Origin: Stromatinia cepivora
Lineage: Eukaryota > Ascomycota > Leotiomycetes > Helotiales > Sclerotiniaceae
Direction of reading: 5' to 3'
Assembly: GCA_014898415.1 (NCBI GenBank)
Contig: RCTD01000005.1
Span: 620,001-684,000 of the forward strand
Length of the DNA: 64,000 nucleotides
Below are positions 1 to 11,818 of this stretch, one piece after another. Each line of letters opens with the position of its first letter. Within the stretch, counting starts at the first letter, position 1. A program made the position numbers and the translations under genes. Under the pieces are notes generated by a model. It was not told the DNA's origin. It ran no database searches and was given only the letters and a program-made list of their open reading frames with translations.

Positions 1-937
1 TTCTTATCTTCAGGCAAATCTTGTCCGTAACTCAGCCAGACACAGATCAACTAACTTTTTTTTTTCTCCAGAGAATCCATTTTCCGCAAGTTGGAGTGGC
101 CTCCGCTGTACCTTATTGCTGTCTCCCACCTCATCTTACTCTTGATACATAAATAGACGGATCCTGACGAAGAAAGTGCAAAGTTACTGCTCGATTGTCA
201 CATATGTAGCAGCGTAATGCTTTGCTACTATATTTTTCGACGGTAAGTTATTCGCTTGCTGTTTATGTAGAATGAATAAGTAATAAGGCTCAAATAATTA
301 GGTTAGAATGGCCAGCAGAACCGTCATCAGCAGATTCTTTACCACAAGCGCTAGTAGAGAAAGCAAATAGATGATATATGAAGAAATAGCCTTCGAAAAT
401 TAGCTGCAAAGAAGATTGATGTAAAAAGACCTTGAGGAGGAATCTCAAGTATAGTTTAGAAAGAGCTAGTAGTCATGTGTGATGTGTCCGTGTTCGACTA
501 GTGCAATTTCGATGGTTTTTGGCAATTTATGTTGAGGTATGGTCTTCTTGCGGAATAAGCACGGTTTGGGGCCGTTTAACAAATCTTGGTGAATTTTGCA
601 GTAAAGAGAAACGAAATTTCATAGTTAAAGTGCGAAAGTGAGACTCCTCGCATGTTTGAACCTTCATCATACAGGACCATTAATGATCCTCCTGTTCCCA
701 TTTTTACACATCTCATAAGAGGAAATCATATTGCACTAATATCACTTAACCAAAGGGTCAATATAACCATGTTCCCTATACATCCTCCAGACTATATCGT
801 TCCCAATTCGTTACTTCGTCCATTTGGAGCCATGATAGAAATGAATTCCATACGTAGCTTGATAAATCAACCACGACCGCAGTATAGCTCTGCTGGTATG
901 ATTTTTCCTGGTTCTATTTTGTGCTCATTGTGATTAG
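1..937. other. Intergenic, no supported gene
   Basis: AT-rich non-coding sequence at the window edge. The only open frame of note (652-933, +) is 93 codons with no recognisable motif and no intron structure, so I do not call it. It lies just beyond the stop of the DUF6536 gene, so its right part probably includes that gene's 3' untranslated region. Confidence 0.6.
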
Positions 938-3900
938 CTATGTATGAATTGATAAAAGCGAAAAAAAAAGCAGAGAAAAGCGGAGAAGGAGTGAGTAGAA
1001 AGGAAAGAGTGTGATAGAAAAGGAAGAGTACTTGCCGGCAGCCGAAAACCCTGCATGTCTGAAATTCTCGCCCCTACCCACTACCACACCCAAAAAAATT
1101 AGCCAGTGGTCACAAATAGACTAAGGGAGAAGTAAACTCACAATCACCCCACTGGATTCCCCCATTCCCAAAATTCTCAAGTTCACTCGTACTAGCACAG
1201 CAAGCCCTAATACTGCCATACATTTGCGGAATAAAGCCCTCTCTCCTGTACGTAAAAGCCCACCAACAAACAACCGTCTGTCCCACCATCAATAGCGAAC
1301 TCAAGAAAATCGGATATGCCGCATATGTGACATGATAGACTGAGTGCTCGACTCCGTGCACTGGATCCGTGTAGATGGATTCGACGGCTGAAATTGATTC
1401 ACCGAGGAGCCAATGCATGGCTGCCGCGAAGGTCATGAGAGGAAGGAGGATCTTGGGAGGGAGTTGGAGAAAATAAGATTGTTCGAACGCAGTCCCACTG
1501 CAAAATCGTGGTGTCAGCAATGTGTATCAAAGGAAGATTATGGTGAAAAATTGGGAAAATGAGGAATCAAAGCTGTGTTGAGAATAGGGTTTCCACGGAT
1601 CATAATCCCACAATCAAAGATTTCAATACCTGAATTCAATTCATATTAAAAATCTATGAAATACTGAACTCATTTTGACCATTGAATAGTTTCCAAACAT
1701 TGAAAGCTTACATCTAATATACTAGACTGGACGATTGGATGCTCTAATTGGGAAGTGAAAGGAGAACATGCGGACAGAATGTAGGGAACAAACTTGAGTG
1801 GTTGAAGCAAAGAACTTAAAACGAACTTACGATACGATGGTTGCCCTAAGCTTTTTGCGTTGGAGCTCGAAGGTGCCCCATTCATGTTCCATGGATATGA
1901 GGGTTACATTATAAATGAGCAATAAATAAAGTAAACTAAATAGAAACTGCGCGCCGCTGGAAATAGCGAAAGCGAGTAATTCACTACTAATTTTGTCAGG
2001 CGGAAGTGATGCTAAAGTAGCACTAGAAGAGAAACCTCCCCAGGTACCATAGTTTTCTTTGAGATTTTGCGAGAGAGAAATGCGGCAGTGTGATGCGTAT
2101 TCGATGTAGTTATTTGGATCCATGTGCCTGCAGTCGGATCGATACATTGATGCCCTCTTAGCCATTAGGGTAATGAGCGTTGTGGAGACGCCAACCATAG
2201 CGAAGGAACAGAACGTCAGGATCACCATTTGAGCTATGGCGGTAGAACCGAGGTTCGAGAGGAGCGAGCGTTTGTATTTTATTGCTATGCTTGGATGTGG
2301 TAGATCTAGATGCAGTACATGCATGAGACTTGGAGTTTAGGAAGGGCAGAAGCCGTAAAAAAAACTCACCGGCAGCTTTGTCAATTTCGTTAAATCTCTT
2401 GCATTTCTATGCAAAGATGAGGTTAGTTGAGTACGAAATATGTCAATAATATAAGCTTACCTGACAGTGACCTATATCGTCACCACTAGTTGAAGGAACT
2501 GGATCTTTGCAATGTTTATGGCATCGATGTGTCACCTTATGTCGATAGCCATCTCCAGAATTGAGTAGACATTCATTGTGAATCTTCAAATCGGGATTTA
2601 TGACAGAAGCAACTATAACATCACCGTATGTCAAACAATTATTTTTGACTCTATGCCTTGCTCGATAGTTTAAGCCAATCATGTATATCGCCTTGATCAG
2701 GAGGCATCCGAAGAGTGCTAGTACTTGTGAGTGTCTATTTCCATAGATTTGGATGAGAGTACATACTAAAACAAGATTGCATTCGAACATTCAATCGACA
2801 TTTCTTGGGTTGTGGCTCCGCCAACTCACAATGAACACCTTGTTGTAGGGCACAATTTCCTATTCTATACTGGCCAAGCGTGAAACCGGTATAATTGACC
2901 TCTTTTAAAGCTTCATAGACAGATGCCATTCCTTTATATGCTGTACAATTTTGATTGTAGCTAACAGAAACGGTTTTGAAAGATGCTGTTTAAGTCAGCT
3001 GTATTCATTATATATGAGTGTAGATATCGAGGATACTTACTAGAGTTCCCGGGGATTTCAACTTTGTATTGACTACTTAATTGAGACATGTTGCTAGGCA
3101 AAACGTAGAACCCAGCTCTAAAAGAAGTCCACTATTGTAATTGTATTAGTTTAGTTAGTTTTCTACTTTGCACTTGAAAATATGGAGAAGCTTGGCTGTG
3201 GATTTAGATCTTTGCAATACTTCTAACGAGCTTCAAATAAATCATATAACTTACACATGCAGAATCGTAAGATTGCATGTAGTAACCTAAATCATATGTG
3301 TACGGTTCATAGGAACTCGGAGTGAGAGTGAGATAGTCGTTGTGTGAATAAGTTACATTCGTTGGCATCTCGATATAAAACGAGGGTCCAATCATCGAGT
3401 TTGCGAGGAAATGAACTGGCTGTGAAATCATTAATGGAATTATCCCTTCATCTAAGATTCGACGGAAAATACAATTGAAGTGCAAATAAGCAATAACCAC
3501 GATCCCCAAGCCTTTGCCTTTCCCGACTTTTTAACATTGATATTCAACGGTGAATTGAGACCGATCTTCGCATCACCATTCTGCGACAGAATCCATGGAA
3601 TTTCCTCAACTAACGGAGCAGTTACCAATTGCTGATAAGTGTTCGAACAACCCAGGATCATCGTTGCTGCAATATTAATGAAAAGATGAACAGCCTTTAC
3701 ATGCATAGCATTAGCAACATTCCCAAGCCCATCTGTACAATAATCCACTCACAATATTCTTACTCTCCATACGCCCACAACCTTCCCCATCCTTTCCACC
3801 AACACTCGTACTATGTTTATTAAACCGCTTATAAAAAGCAGATAAGTACACAATCATAATGATAAACATAATAATGGCGCAAAGAAATGTGAACCCCGCC

Positions 3901-4708
3901 ATTGATCGCAAAGTACGATCCACCAACATTTGTTTCTTCCACCACCCATCTTCTCCCTGTGCAAAATGTCCATTGAACGTCGATGAAGGCCGGGGTTTTG
4001 TAAATGCCGTTGATTCCTTCCATATTCTTTTCATATTCGAGGTCACACTTAAACCACCCCGTAGACGTGGTTCACTAGGTGAATCCTCTGTGAGACTATC
4101 TCGGCCAACATTTCTCAGAGCTTGATAATTGTGGGCGAAGGAAAGAGATGGGCTTAAATTGGAGACATAACTACCTCTACCGTCCAGTAAGCGTCGAGGT
4201 GATATGCGATTGTCGAAAGGCGTGAAATCAGTCGTGGCTTCCGATCGTTCGAGGATAGACTCTCGTCTTTCGGAAAGATCTGCTGCGGATGATATATGTT
4301 CTGTAATAATTTGCGGAGAATGATATTTGAGTGGTGAATCGTCAACGTTAGAGCTGTCAATATGGCAATCAACTGTTAGCAAACAAGCATTCAAAAACTT
4401 TCACCAGATAATAATCCATTCCTCTCAGCCAATGTATTGAAAGCAGGGTATTCAGTCCAGACTAGACTAGATGTAAGCTTGAAATGTCTGAAAACAATCC
4501 AATACTCCAATTAGATTCAGTCTTTCGACCGCTCAGAATACTCCAATTGGATACAGGATCAAAAGCCTCGAACGTCATTCCGTGCAAAACCTTAACCGGA
4601 AGCAAACATCAGATGAAATTTAAGTTTCACCTACCCAAACTCTAGCAGACTTATATCCCTAAAATCCTGATCCCAATCATCAAACAACCTCGAAAATCTG
4701 GCTGCCAT
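938..4708 (-). CDS. DUF6536-family multi-pass membrane protein, about 12 exons, 905 aa
   Basis: Fungal membrane protein of the DUF6536 family; the molecular function of the family is not known. I see exons at 4708-4635, 4487-4405, 4372-3753, 3694-3473, 3419-3255, 3131-3041, 2985-2767, 2723-2461, 2406-2370, 2305-1831, 1497-1142 and 1050-938; lengths sum to 906 codons. The N-terminal third is Ser-rich and probably cytosolic. A membrane segment (GFTFLCAIIMFIIMIVYLSAF) is followed by the family core, with family-like motifs HLFINIAATMILGCSN and IPVHFLANS. Then come an extracytosolic Cys-containing region, TYGDVIVASVINPDL, and a C-terminal block of helices ending in YFLQLPP, HWLLGES and IQWGD. Uncertain points are the start (the second intron would be only 32 nt; the alternative ATG is at 4394) and the last acceptor. 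Family assignment rests on recognised motif order, not a search. Confidence 0.8.
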
Positions 4709-6745
4709 GTCAACACACGCGTAGTTCTATAGCTTCAACGTTAACTTCGAGTCTAGATTTCAATCGCACTTCTAGATCTCTGACAACAATAAAAACCATA
4801 CTGTAACTGTACAAGTAAAATATGGCTGAGAATAATAAACACTATGATGAAACAAGCTTGGCAATTCACAGACCAAAAAAACTCCCGGTCAGCATGCATG
4901 GTAGCAGAACAAGAAATGATCAAATCCTTCCATCTCTCTCTTTTTTTTTGGCGTGCGAAACCTCACTCCTGCATGTGAGAAATGCAGGACAGCCTCAAAT
5001 CCGCATTTTGTGCTATTGTTGGAAATTAGCATCTACAGCTTGTCAAGGCAAGACACGTTATAACAAGGGTGCTGTAACGGTGTAGTTCCACGAAACTGGG
5101 CGACTAGATTCTTAAGAGCAACTGGTTCAATCGGAGAATTTGATTGATGGGACACAGCTCGATATATTGTTAAAAAAAAGATAGCTTTTTGATCTTAAAT
5201 ATTTGTTGGTACGCGTTTATTTGTTCTTCGCTTTCTCTTTAACTATATTAAAACGTTAAGGGAACTAGAAATACTGAAGATATATATTTTTTATTATTTT
5301 TCATAAAAATAAAAAACTTAATAATCTTATTGGAAAAATAAATAGGTCCAAAATGAATTAATATTCTTTAATTAATATTCTTCAAAATCAGTATATTTAT
5401 AAAAAATATTATATTTTTCAATTCTTTAAAATTTAAGCTAAAAAATTTAGTTTTAAATTAAAATCATTAATTTTAAACCTAAAAAAATTTATTTTCTAAT
5501 TTCCGAATTTTTTTAATTTGATTTTTTTTGAAATTTTAATTTTTTTAGTTTCAAGAAATAAAAATTCGAAATGAATCTTTATATATCTGAAAATAAATAA
5601 AAAATTTACAAATATAAATTTCATAATATTATAATAAAGTGAATAATTTGAAAAACTTAATATAAAATCATAATTGAATTAATTATATTATATAAGTAGC
5701 AAATCTTTAATGATTCGAAATAACAATAGCTTCATTTTTGTTGAATTCGGAATAATTCAATATATTCTTCAAATATTGAAGAGTTTAGTTGTTTGGCATT
5801 TGCTTAATAAATATACGTGTGTGATGTTCTTCCTATATAAATTTAAGATTCTTTCAGGAAGAATTCGAAAATTTGTATGAGAAGTATTTTGAAGTTCCTT
5901 AGGGGAGATACAAACAACTCGCATATCAATCACCCCAATTGGATGCAAATACAACAGGGGCGCAAGCGCAAGCCTATGAAGGACGGTAGATCAAAGGGAT
6001 TCCCTATATCACCATGCAGTACCAATCGGCTTTCTTGCCAAACATATGGTCGAAATCCCAGCGATCCTACGTGAAACCACGCTTGGTACTATGATAGGTT
6101 CAACTTGTAGTATTACCTCCCCAAAAACCGTCTCCTTTATAAATGATATCTAAGCCTAAAGGATCTTTTCGTTGTTGGGTCTATATTGGAACATTCAGGG
6201 CTGTCGTGTGGCATCTAAATCCAGAAGACTATTTTCGTTCGCGTTTTATTTACTCAGTAGATATTTAGCAAGATGTGGTGGAAATCTGGTCTTTGGGGGC
6301 CATGGCGGCTTACTGCTTGGTTGCTTGGCTTGGGGCTGGGAGTACATATACGAGGACATGGTATGGTATTCAAGTATTGTAACACATCTGTGATGTTTAG
6401 AAGTTGGTGTAATATGTGAGGAAGTCTCCTCAGCAGATATTGAAAAAAAATGTTAGAATTTGCGTTTTAAGTCAAATTCAAGATAATATATTAATATTGA
6501 TATTTTACAGGCCTAAAGAAGAACCGTGAAACAGCTCAGAAATACACTATTGGGTCCTTCCACCTATATTTATATCAACATACATACATGTATCTAGAAT
6601 GAGATGATCATGTCGAGTGAAGATTGCCATACAGATGAAAGGAATACATATGGCCTATTTGCCGGCCGACCGACCAATATTATATGAGAAACAGTGACCT
6701 ACTTTACGTCCTTCACAAACACAACCCATCCTCACCTTCCCCGCC
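4709..6745. other. Intergenic with AT-rich, probably RIP-affected island
   Basis: About 4.7-5.1 kb is the promoter side of the DUF6536 gene. From about 5160 to 5860 the sequence is extremely AT-rich, with almost no CpG and long A/T runs, typical of RIP-degraded repeat DNA. From about 5870 to 6480 base composition returns to normal and short open frames are interrupted by many stops. It may be a decayed gene, but I recognise no family. Confidence 0.55.
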
Positions 6746-8279
6746 TCAATCATGAAAATACGGGATCTTCAGCCTCAGACTCTGACCTCTCACCGCCGCC
6801 AACTCCCCCTCTACAATATCAATCGCACACTGCATGTTCCACAATCCCTCTCTGCCTGGTGCCTGCGCCAAAATCTCAATTGCTCTCTTCTTATGTTCAA
6901 TATCTTTACTGCGAACTGCTGTATACACTAATGGAACAATAATTCCAGTATCGACCATGAATCTTGGCATAGATCGGTGGTTCCAATACGCTTCATCTTC
7001 GCGAACTAGCGCCTCGGCTAAATCGAGCATCTCTTTGAATTTGGACGCTGGTGTGTGTGGTTCAGCGGCGTTCATGGAGAAGAGAAGATGGTGGGCTTTG
7101 AGGATTGATACGCCACGGATGCGTATTGGTTTTATAGAGACGGGGCTTCTGGTATCTGGATTTCCTGAAGTTTTCTCACTGAATGCGTTTAGTTGATTTG
7201 ACCAATTTTCTAACGCTATGTAATGACTTCGCGCCATGAGACCGAATTCGCTCATGACCATTTCTTCGGTAGCGTGGCTCCAGTTTGTATGGCGCGCGTG
7301 CAGTATATCTGCGCCGAGGCTTCGTAATGAATAGCGAGCTTCTTCGAGAGATTGGAAAGGGATGAATGATGAAGTTGAGCAACCGGCTCGTTTCATCGCT
7401 GCCCAAAAGGCTCCTCGGTCGACTCCAGATTTGGGGTTGATGAATGCGGCGATTTGTCCTCCTAGTACTAATAGTAGGGGGGAATAATCCCGTGCACACT
7501 GTGCGGCGACTGATGAGGGAGCGTGGGTGGCGTTTATGTTGTCGAGGATCTTGAGCCCAGATTTGAGATGGACTAGTCCTGCCGCTTGATCGCCTACGAG
7601 ACAGTCAAAACATATGAATAAGATGCAGGAAATCAGTGTCATTTCTAATGAGTGAGGCTCGCGGATAATCGATTCACGTAATATCCGAATTGCTTTGGTG
7701 TACTGGCGAAAAGCGAAAGCTTGAGTTGGTGTTGGATTTTCGGCGGCTTGACCTTGCTGGTAGGTGTCTATGTGATTCTTGTGGATTGCGCCTAATGCGA
7801 CAATACAATGACGGATTGATGGTTCGATGGTAGCAGCTTGGAATATCCTCCTCTCCCAGAACTCAGTAGAGAAGTCTCCAGCGAACTCGGCTGCAGTATA
7901 GGCATGAAAAAAGTCCAGCATAATCGTCTCTAGTGGATCCTGGAGAGCATTAGACTGCACAACAGTTGATATAGAAGGTTGCTTCTTTGTGCCGTTTCGA
8001 TTTTTCAGGTCTGTGATTATCTCATACCCATCACAGCGTCGCCCAGTAGAAGTACATCGCTTACAAAAAGGCTTCTCCTCTCCACATTTGACTCGACGAA
8101 TCCTATGATAAGAGTGAGTGAAATCTCCAGAGTAGCTCCAAGAAGTTCACTTACTTGCAAGTTCTGCAACCTGTTCGAACAGGAGTCCCACATATCCTAT
8201 ATCGATGTGGTGATTTTGCTTTAGCTTCCTTCGATGACTTTGCCGTCCCTGGCCCTGATGATGAGGGGTAGTCGGACAT
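6746..8279 (-). CDS. Zn2Cys6 binuclear-cluster transcription factor, 493 aa
   Basis: Nuclear DNA-binding regulator of the fungal Gal4 type. Two exons, 8279-8155 and 8102-6746, flank a 52-nt intron (GTAAGT...ATAG) that splits the zinc cluster; joined length is 494 codons. The cluster is C38-X2-C41-X6-C48-X6-C55-X2-C58-X6-C65, the exact Zn2Cys6 spacing, with the basic stretch KIRRVK between the second and third cysteines. A short N-terminal Ser/Lys-rich tail precedes it. From about residue 90 the protein is the fungal-specific middle region (LDFFHAYTAAEFAGDFSTEF, IRHCIVALGAIHK), as in many regulators of unknown target. No biosynthetic cluster lies beside it, so no pathway can be assigned. The start at 8279 is the only ATG giving a complete cluster. 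Confidence 0.9.
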
Positions 8280-10083
8280 TGAAACTTGGTTAAGGAGATT
8301 TGTTGAAGAAGTTGGCTTAATTTGTGTTTGGTAACCGAGGGAATCTGTCTGAGTTCCAAAATAATGTCTTTAACCCTAACATAAAACCTTGCGGTATTCA
8401 AGAATGGAGCAAGTATAGCGTCTGATAGAGACTAATTATAGCGCAACAAACGGTGTCTTAATGTTATTGCATACTAGTTTTCCTTTCTGTCTAATTCGTC
8501 ACTTTGCGAGGCTTCCATGGATATGTAGGTAATGCTGACCACCATATCGTCTTAAGGCTTCCAGGCCCCCATGCCATGCGCCGTTAAAAGACCGTCAATA
8601 TTGCCATCAGGATGTCAGAATGAAAACTATGCAGGCGAATTTAAGCATATCATAGTACTAGCTCGATCATGAAGCCTGGTTCCCGTGCTTCGAATCGATT
8701 CAGCCGAGTGAAAAGCTTAATTGCGGCCATGGCTTACGAATTGTAGTAATATAAGACGGCTCAATTATTCACCCTTCTAGTGATTTGATATTTGGGTAAC
8801 CTATTATCAAAGATGATTCGTTCTTCAAGACACGTAAGTTGATGTACGTACCGTAATACCTGCAGAATACTACCCCATCAACCGAATGGCCCAATCCAAT
8901 CGCAAGAGAATGATTGTTGCTAGGGACCACAATCTTTATTTATCCCTACCTAGCAGCCCTATAGAGAATGCGGAAGGTCTCAACCGGCAGCCTTATCCTT
9001 TTATATCCAAGATTTTCCCACTCAATGTGACCTTCCTCATGCTTTTGAGCCTTGCCTTGGCCGGCAACATGGTATGGTGGTCTGGTGGTTGCCATAATAT
9101 TGCAATGCAGATCGGGCACCAATCTCACCACTGTATCTTTCCAATGTATGAATCTCGTTTGCAGAATGCAGATTCCAGTCAAATGCTCACACTTGTTGGC
9201 ATTCGCATGTGTTCAATATACGAGTATCCAGATCTAGAACAGCGAAAGGCAGTACTGTCAGCGTACCAGTTCCTCCCGCTTCCTGTCCGCGAAATCAATA
9301 AAGATACCGACGTTTTCTTACAAACAAGCTTGGATAAATGATAATGCTTGTGTGATCTTCCTTTGCCTGACCGGTAATATCTCGGAATTTATAAGGTTAA
9401 TTCGTATGCGATGCTCTATTTAGGAGGTTTGAAGCGTCATGACATGGTACCACCAGTAGGTTGTATGGACTCATGAGGTACCATCAAAATCGGTCAGATT
9501 GATATTCTCGCAATACCTGTTTGTTCTCTTCAAAGTTCAATTGAATTATTTAATATATATTAGACAATAAAAGTTTATAGTTTGAATAGAATCAATAATA
9601 GATCGAAATAATTATGGCGGTAGAAAGTTCAGAATCATTTAATGAATCCATGCACCCGAAGGTGTTCTAATGCAAGCTTTGCGGAGCGACTAGGGTTCTT
9701 TTCGGTGAAAATAAAATTCATTGGGCGACGTTTTACGATTAAGCATCAGTATCCCCATGGAGAAGTCATTTCATGAGTCAGGCGGTAGAACTTGTGTGGG
9801 AGGGCTCAGATGAGCCTCAGCAGATGCCCAGATTGTCCTTAGTGAGAGATAGGAGGCGACCGGCTAGTTTTAGCCATGATATTTTTTGAGAGCCGCCGCA
9901 CTACTCGACAACAAACTATTTAATCCTGTTTTAAGAGAAACACCATTCCACAGGTCACGCAATCTCATCAACATTAAAGTATTTCTGGGGTATGCAATTT
10001 AAAATTCACGAAGCAAGCTATGTTACGTTCACACTTTTTCCTAACTGGGCCATCCTCATTACAGCCTGATTCCACATCCACAA
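8280..10083. other. Intergenic; one weak ORF
   Basis: Promoter side of the zinc-cluster regulator on the left and downstream flank of the MARVEL-like gene on the right. A short AT-rich stretch lies near 9540-9620. Apart from the doubtful ORF at 8886-9341 I see no gene, RNA or repeat. Confidence 0.5.
8886..9341 (+). CDS. Doubtful ORF, 151 aa, one possible membrane helix
   Basis: A single uninterrupted frame with an ATG start. It has one hydrophobic segment near residues 46-66 (FPLNVTFLMLLSLALAGNMVW). No family is recognised and no introns are apparent. The composition is not clearly coding, and a competing frame exists on the other strand (8946-9182). It could be an orphan small membrane protein or chance. 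Confidence 0.25.
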   Translation: MAQSNRKRMIVARDHNLYLSLPSSPIENAEGLNRQPYPFISKIFPLNVTFLMLLSLALAGNMVWWSGGCHNIAMQIGHQSHHCIFPMYESRLQNADSSQMLTLVGIRMCSIYEYPDLEQRKAVLSAYQFLPLPVREINKDTDVFLQTSLDK

Positions 10084-10850
10084 CTATTTGTCAAGTACTC
10101 TGTCATGATATCCCACGCTCTCCAACGCATCACCATAACGGTTATGGTAAGCAATATCGATTTCCTCCTCGAAAGCTCCTCCGCGACTGGCTTCATATCC
10201 CTTAGCCTTACTGTTTCCACCATTCATATCCTTCAACATAGCCGCATTCTTATCATCCTCAGGCATAACATACATACCCCTTTCTATAGTCTTCATGTGT
10301 GTCCAAATATCCAAACCCAGCGCGGCCAACGTAGATAACGTTCCAATCAACGTAAATGTCCAAAGACTCTTGTATTCCCTACAGACGCCAACTGCTGTGC
10401 TGCTTCTCCAAGTCTGCACATCACAACTCCTCTCCAATGTATTACTGAGACTCCAACTCAACAATCCAAAACCCAACATCCAAAAAATCGACGCCGTACC
10501 ATTAAATAAACAATTGAATTTAGGCGACAAATAGGTGAAATTGTAGAGAATGATCGTAAGCGTCAGGGCTGCGACCGTTGCGAGTGATATCGAAAGTAGC
10601 ACAATGAAAGTCCATGGGATCGGGAATCGCTCAGCACCTAAACGCTTGTCAGCATGCACTTATCCAACGTCTCCCCATCTCGGTCTGAAAATTGATGCAT
10701 ATACATACGCAGATAATACATAAAATGTGCCATAATTCCTCCCACGATTGCGGCTGAAATTAATTGTGCAAAACGTAATCCATGGAATGCTATGCGTGGA
10801 TAGTGGGATGGAGCGGCTTTCGCACCTCGTCGACGAGCGTTGGTATTCAT
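10084..10850 (-). CDS. MARVEL-like four-helix membrane protein, 231 aa
   Basis: Fungal plasma-membrane or vesicle-type protein with four predicted helices. Exons 10850-10709 and 10637-10084 join across a 71-nt intron (GTATGT...TTTAG) to 232 codons. Helix 1 is near residues 25-45 (RFAQLISAAIVGGIMAHFMYYL). The junction yields FMYYLRAERFPIPWTFIV, close to the fungal MARVEL pattern in which a Pro-Trp-Thr follows the first loop. Helices 2-4 follow: a Thr/Ile-rich segment, a GTASIFWMLGFGLLSW segment, and one near LIGTLSTLAALGLDIW. The hydrophilic C-tail (about 60 residues, Asp/Glu and Tyr rich) is probably cytosolic. Roles of such proteins in fungi are largely untested. The ATG at 10850 is the only start that includes helix 1. 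Confidence 0.75.
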
Positions 10851-11098
10851 ATTGAACAATGCTTTCTCAAAACCAAGAATGAACTTACGAAAATTCAATA
10901 GAATTAGAAAATCTAACGAAAGTTCACGAAGAAGTAAAGAAAAGAGAAATTGTTTTGATTTCAAAAGACAGCAAACACACTAACAAATCCCACGCATACG
11001 AAACTTTACGTATGGCCGCTCCCACGAAACATAGTGCTTACATTCACTGACTAGGAGATTACAAAGGCTCGAATCAGCCTCCAACAAATCCTAAAACC

Positions 11099-11419
11099 TC
11101 AAACACAGCCCCCAAAGTACGTAGCATGGGATCCCACTCCTACGCTTTTCAACAGCGGAGTCCATTTCGTCCCATACATACCATCTGCTCCTATTGCACT
11201 TGTTGATGCGTGTCTATATATACTCCGTAAGGGCTTCTTTTGCAGGATTGGCGCAGGGGTTTTAACGCGCGTATAATTCGAGATAATTCCACTGAAACAT
11301 TTTGTGGTTGTGACAAGCTTCATGGTGAATGGTGAATTTCTAAAGCCCTGTAAGCGCTTGGAAATAAGCATTAAATTAGTGCTCTTGGGGCTTGATCTTA
11401 GCGTTCGGTGGCTAGACAT
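11099..11419 (-). CDS. Possible small orphan protein, 106 aa (or 75 aa)
   Basis: Open frame between the MARVEL-like gene and the histidine-phosphatase gene. An internal ATG at 11323 would give 75 residues with a basic, Ser/Thr-rich N-terminus (MKLVTTTKCFSGIISNYTR), as in mitochondrial presequences, and a Gly-rich C-terminus. No family recognised. It may be a genuine short protein or chance; transcript evidence would decide. Confidence 0.3.
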   Translation of the reverse strand: MSSHRTLRSSPKSTNLMLISKRLQGFRNSPFTMKLVTTTKCFSGIISNYTRVKTPAPILQKKPLRSIYRHASTSAIGADGMYGTKWTPLLKSVGVGSHATYFGGCV

Positions 11420-11818
11420 TAAGATAAGATTGTTGACCAATGACTCAGTTCTCCGTACCCCTTTGCGGTATGAACTTCGTATCTTGGAGAATTTTTATAT
11501 GTATTTCTGGGGATTTATCAAATTACCGCGTTGCAGGCAGTAATCAGGAATGTCTAGCCCTTCCAGCTGCTGCCGCGCATATCGTTTATCACAACAGCAG
11601 TGTAAGACAGGTGCTGTACCTCTTTCCCACTTGTCCGTGCCAAATAAAGGTTGCGTTACAATACGCGCGCTCGAATCTAAATAGCGATATTGTATTGTCT
11701 CCTACTTCCATCGACAAAGTTTGCTCAAGTGATGCATAGGTATTTCATGAAACGTTGGATTCCACAATATTAGATGCTGGTAGTGCAGAAGATGGCCTCA
11801 CATCTAGCCTCATTGTTG
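11420..11818. other. Intergenic, nothing recognised
   Basis: Non-coding gap that probably carries the 3' end of the histidine-phosphatase gene. Short + strand frames at 11304-11739 overlap one another and the minus-strand frame and show no protein-like character. Confidence 0.5.

Noticed and set aside
652..933. 93-codon plus-strand frame
   Set aside because: No domain, lies in the 3' flank of the DUF6536 gene, and composition is not coding-like.
10020..10534. Plus-strand frames across 10.0-10.5 kb
   Set aside because: Antisense shadows of the MARVEL-like gene.
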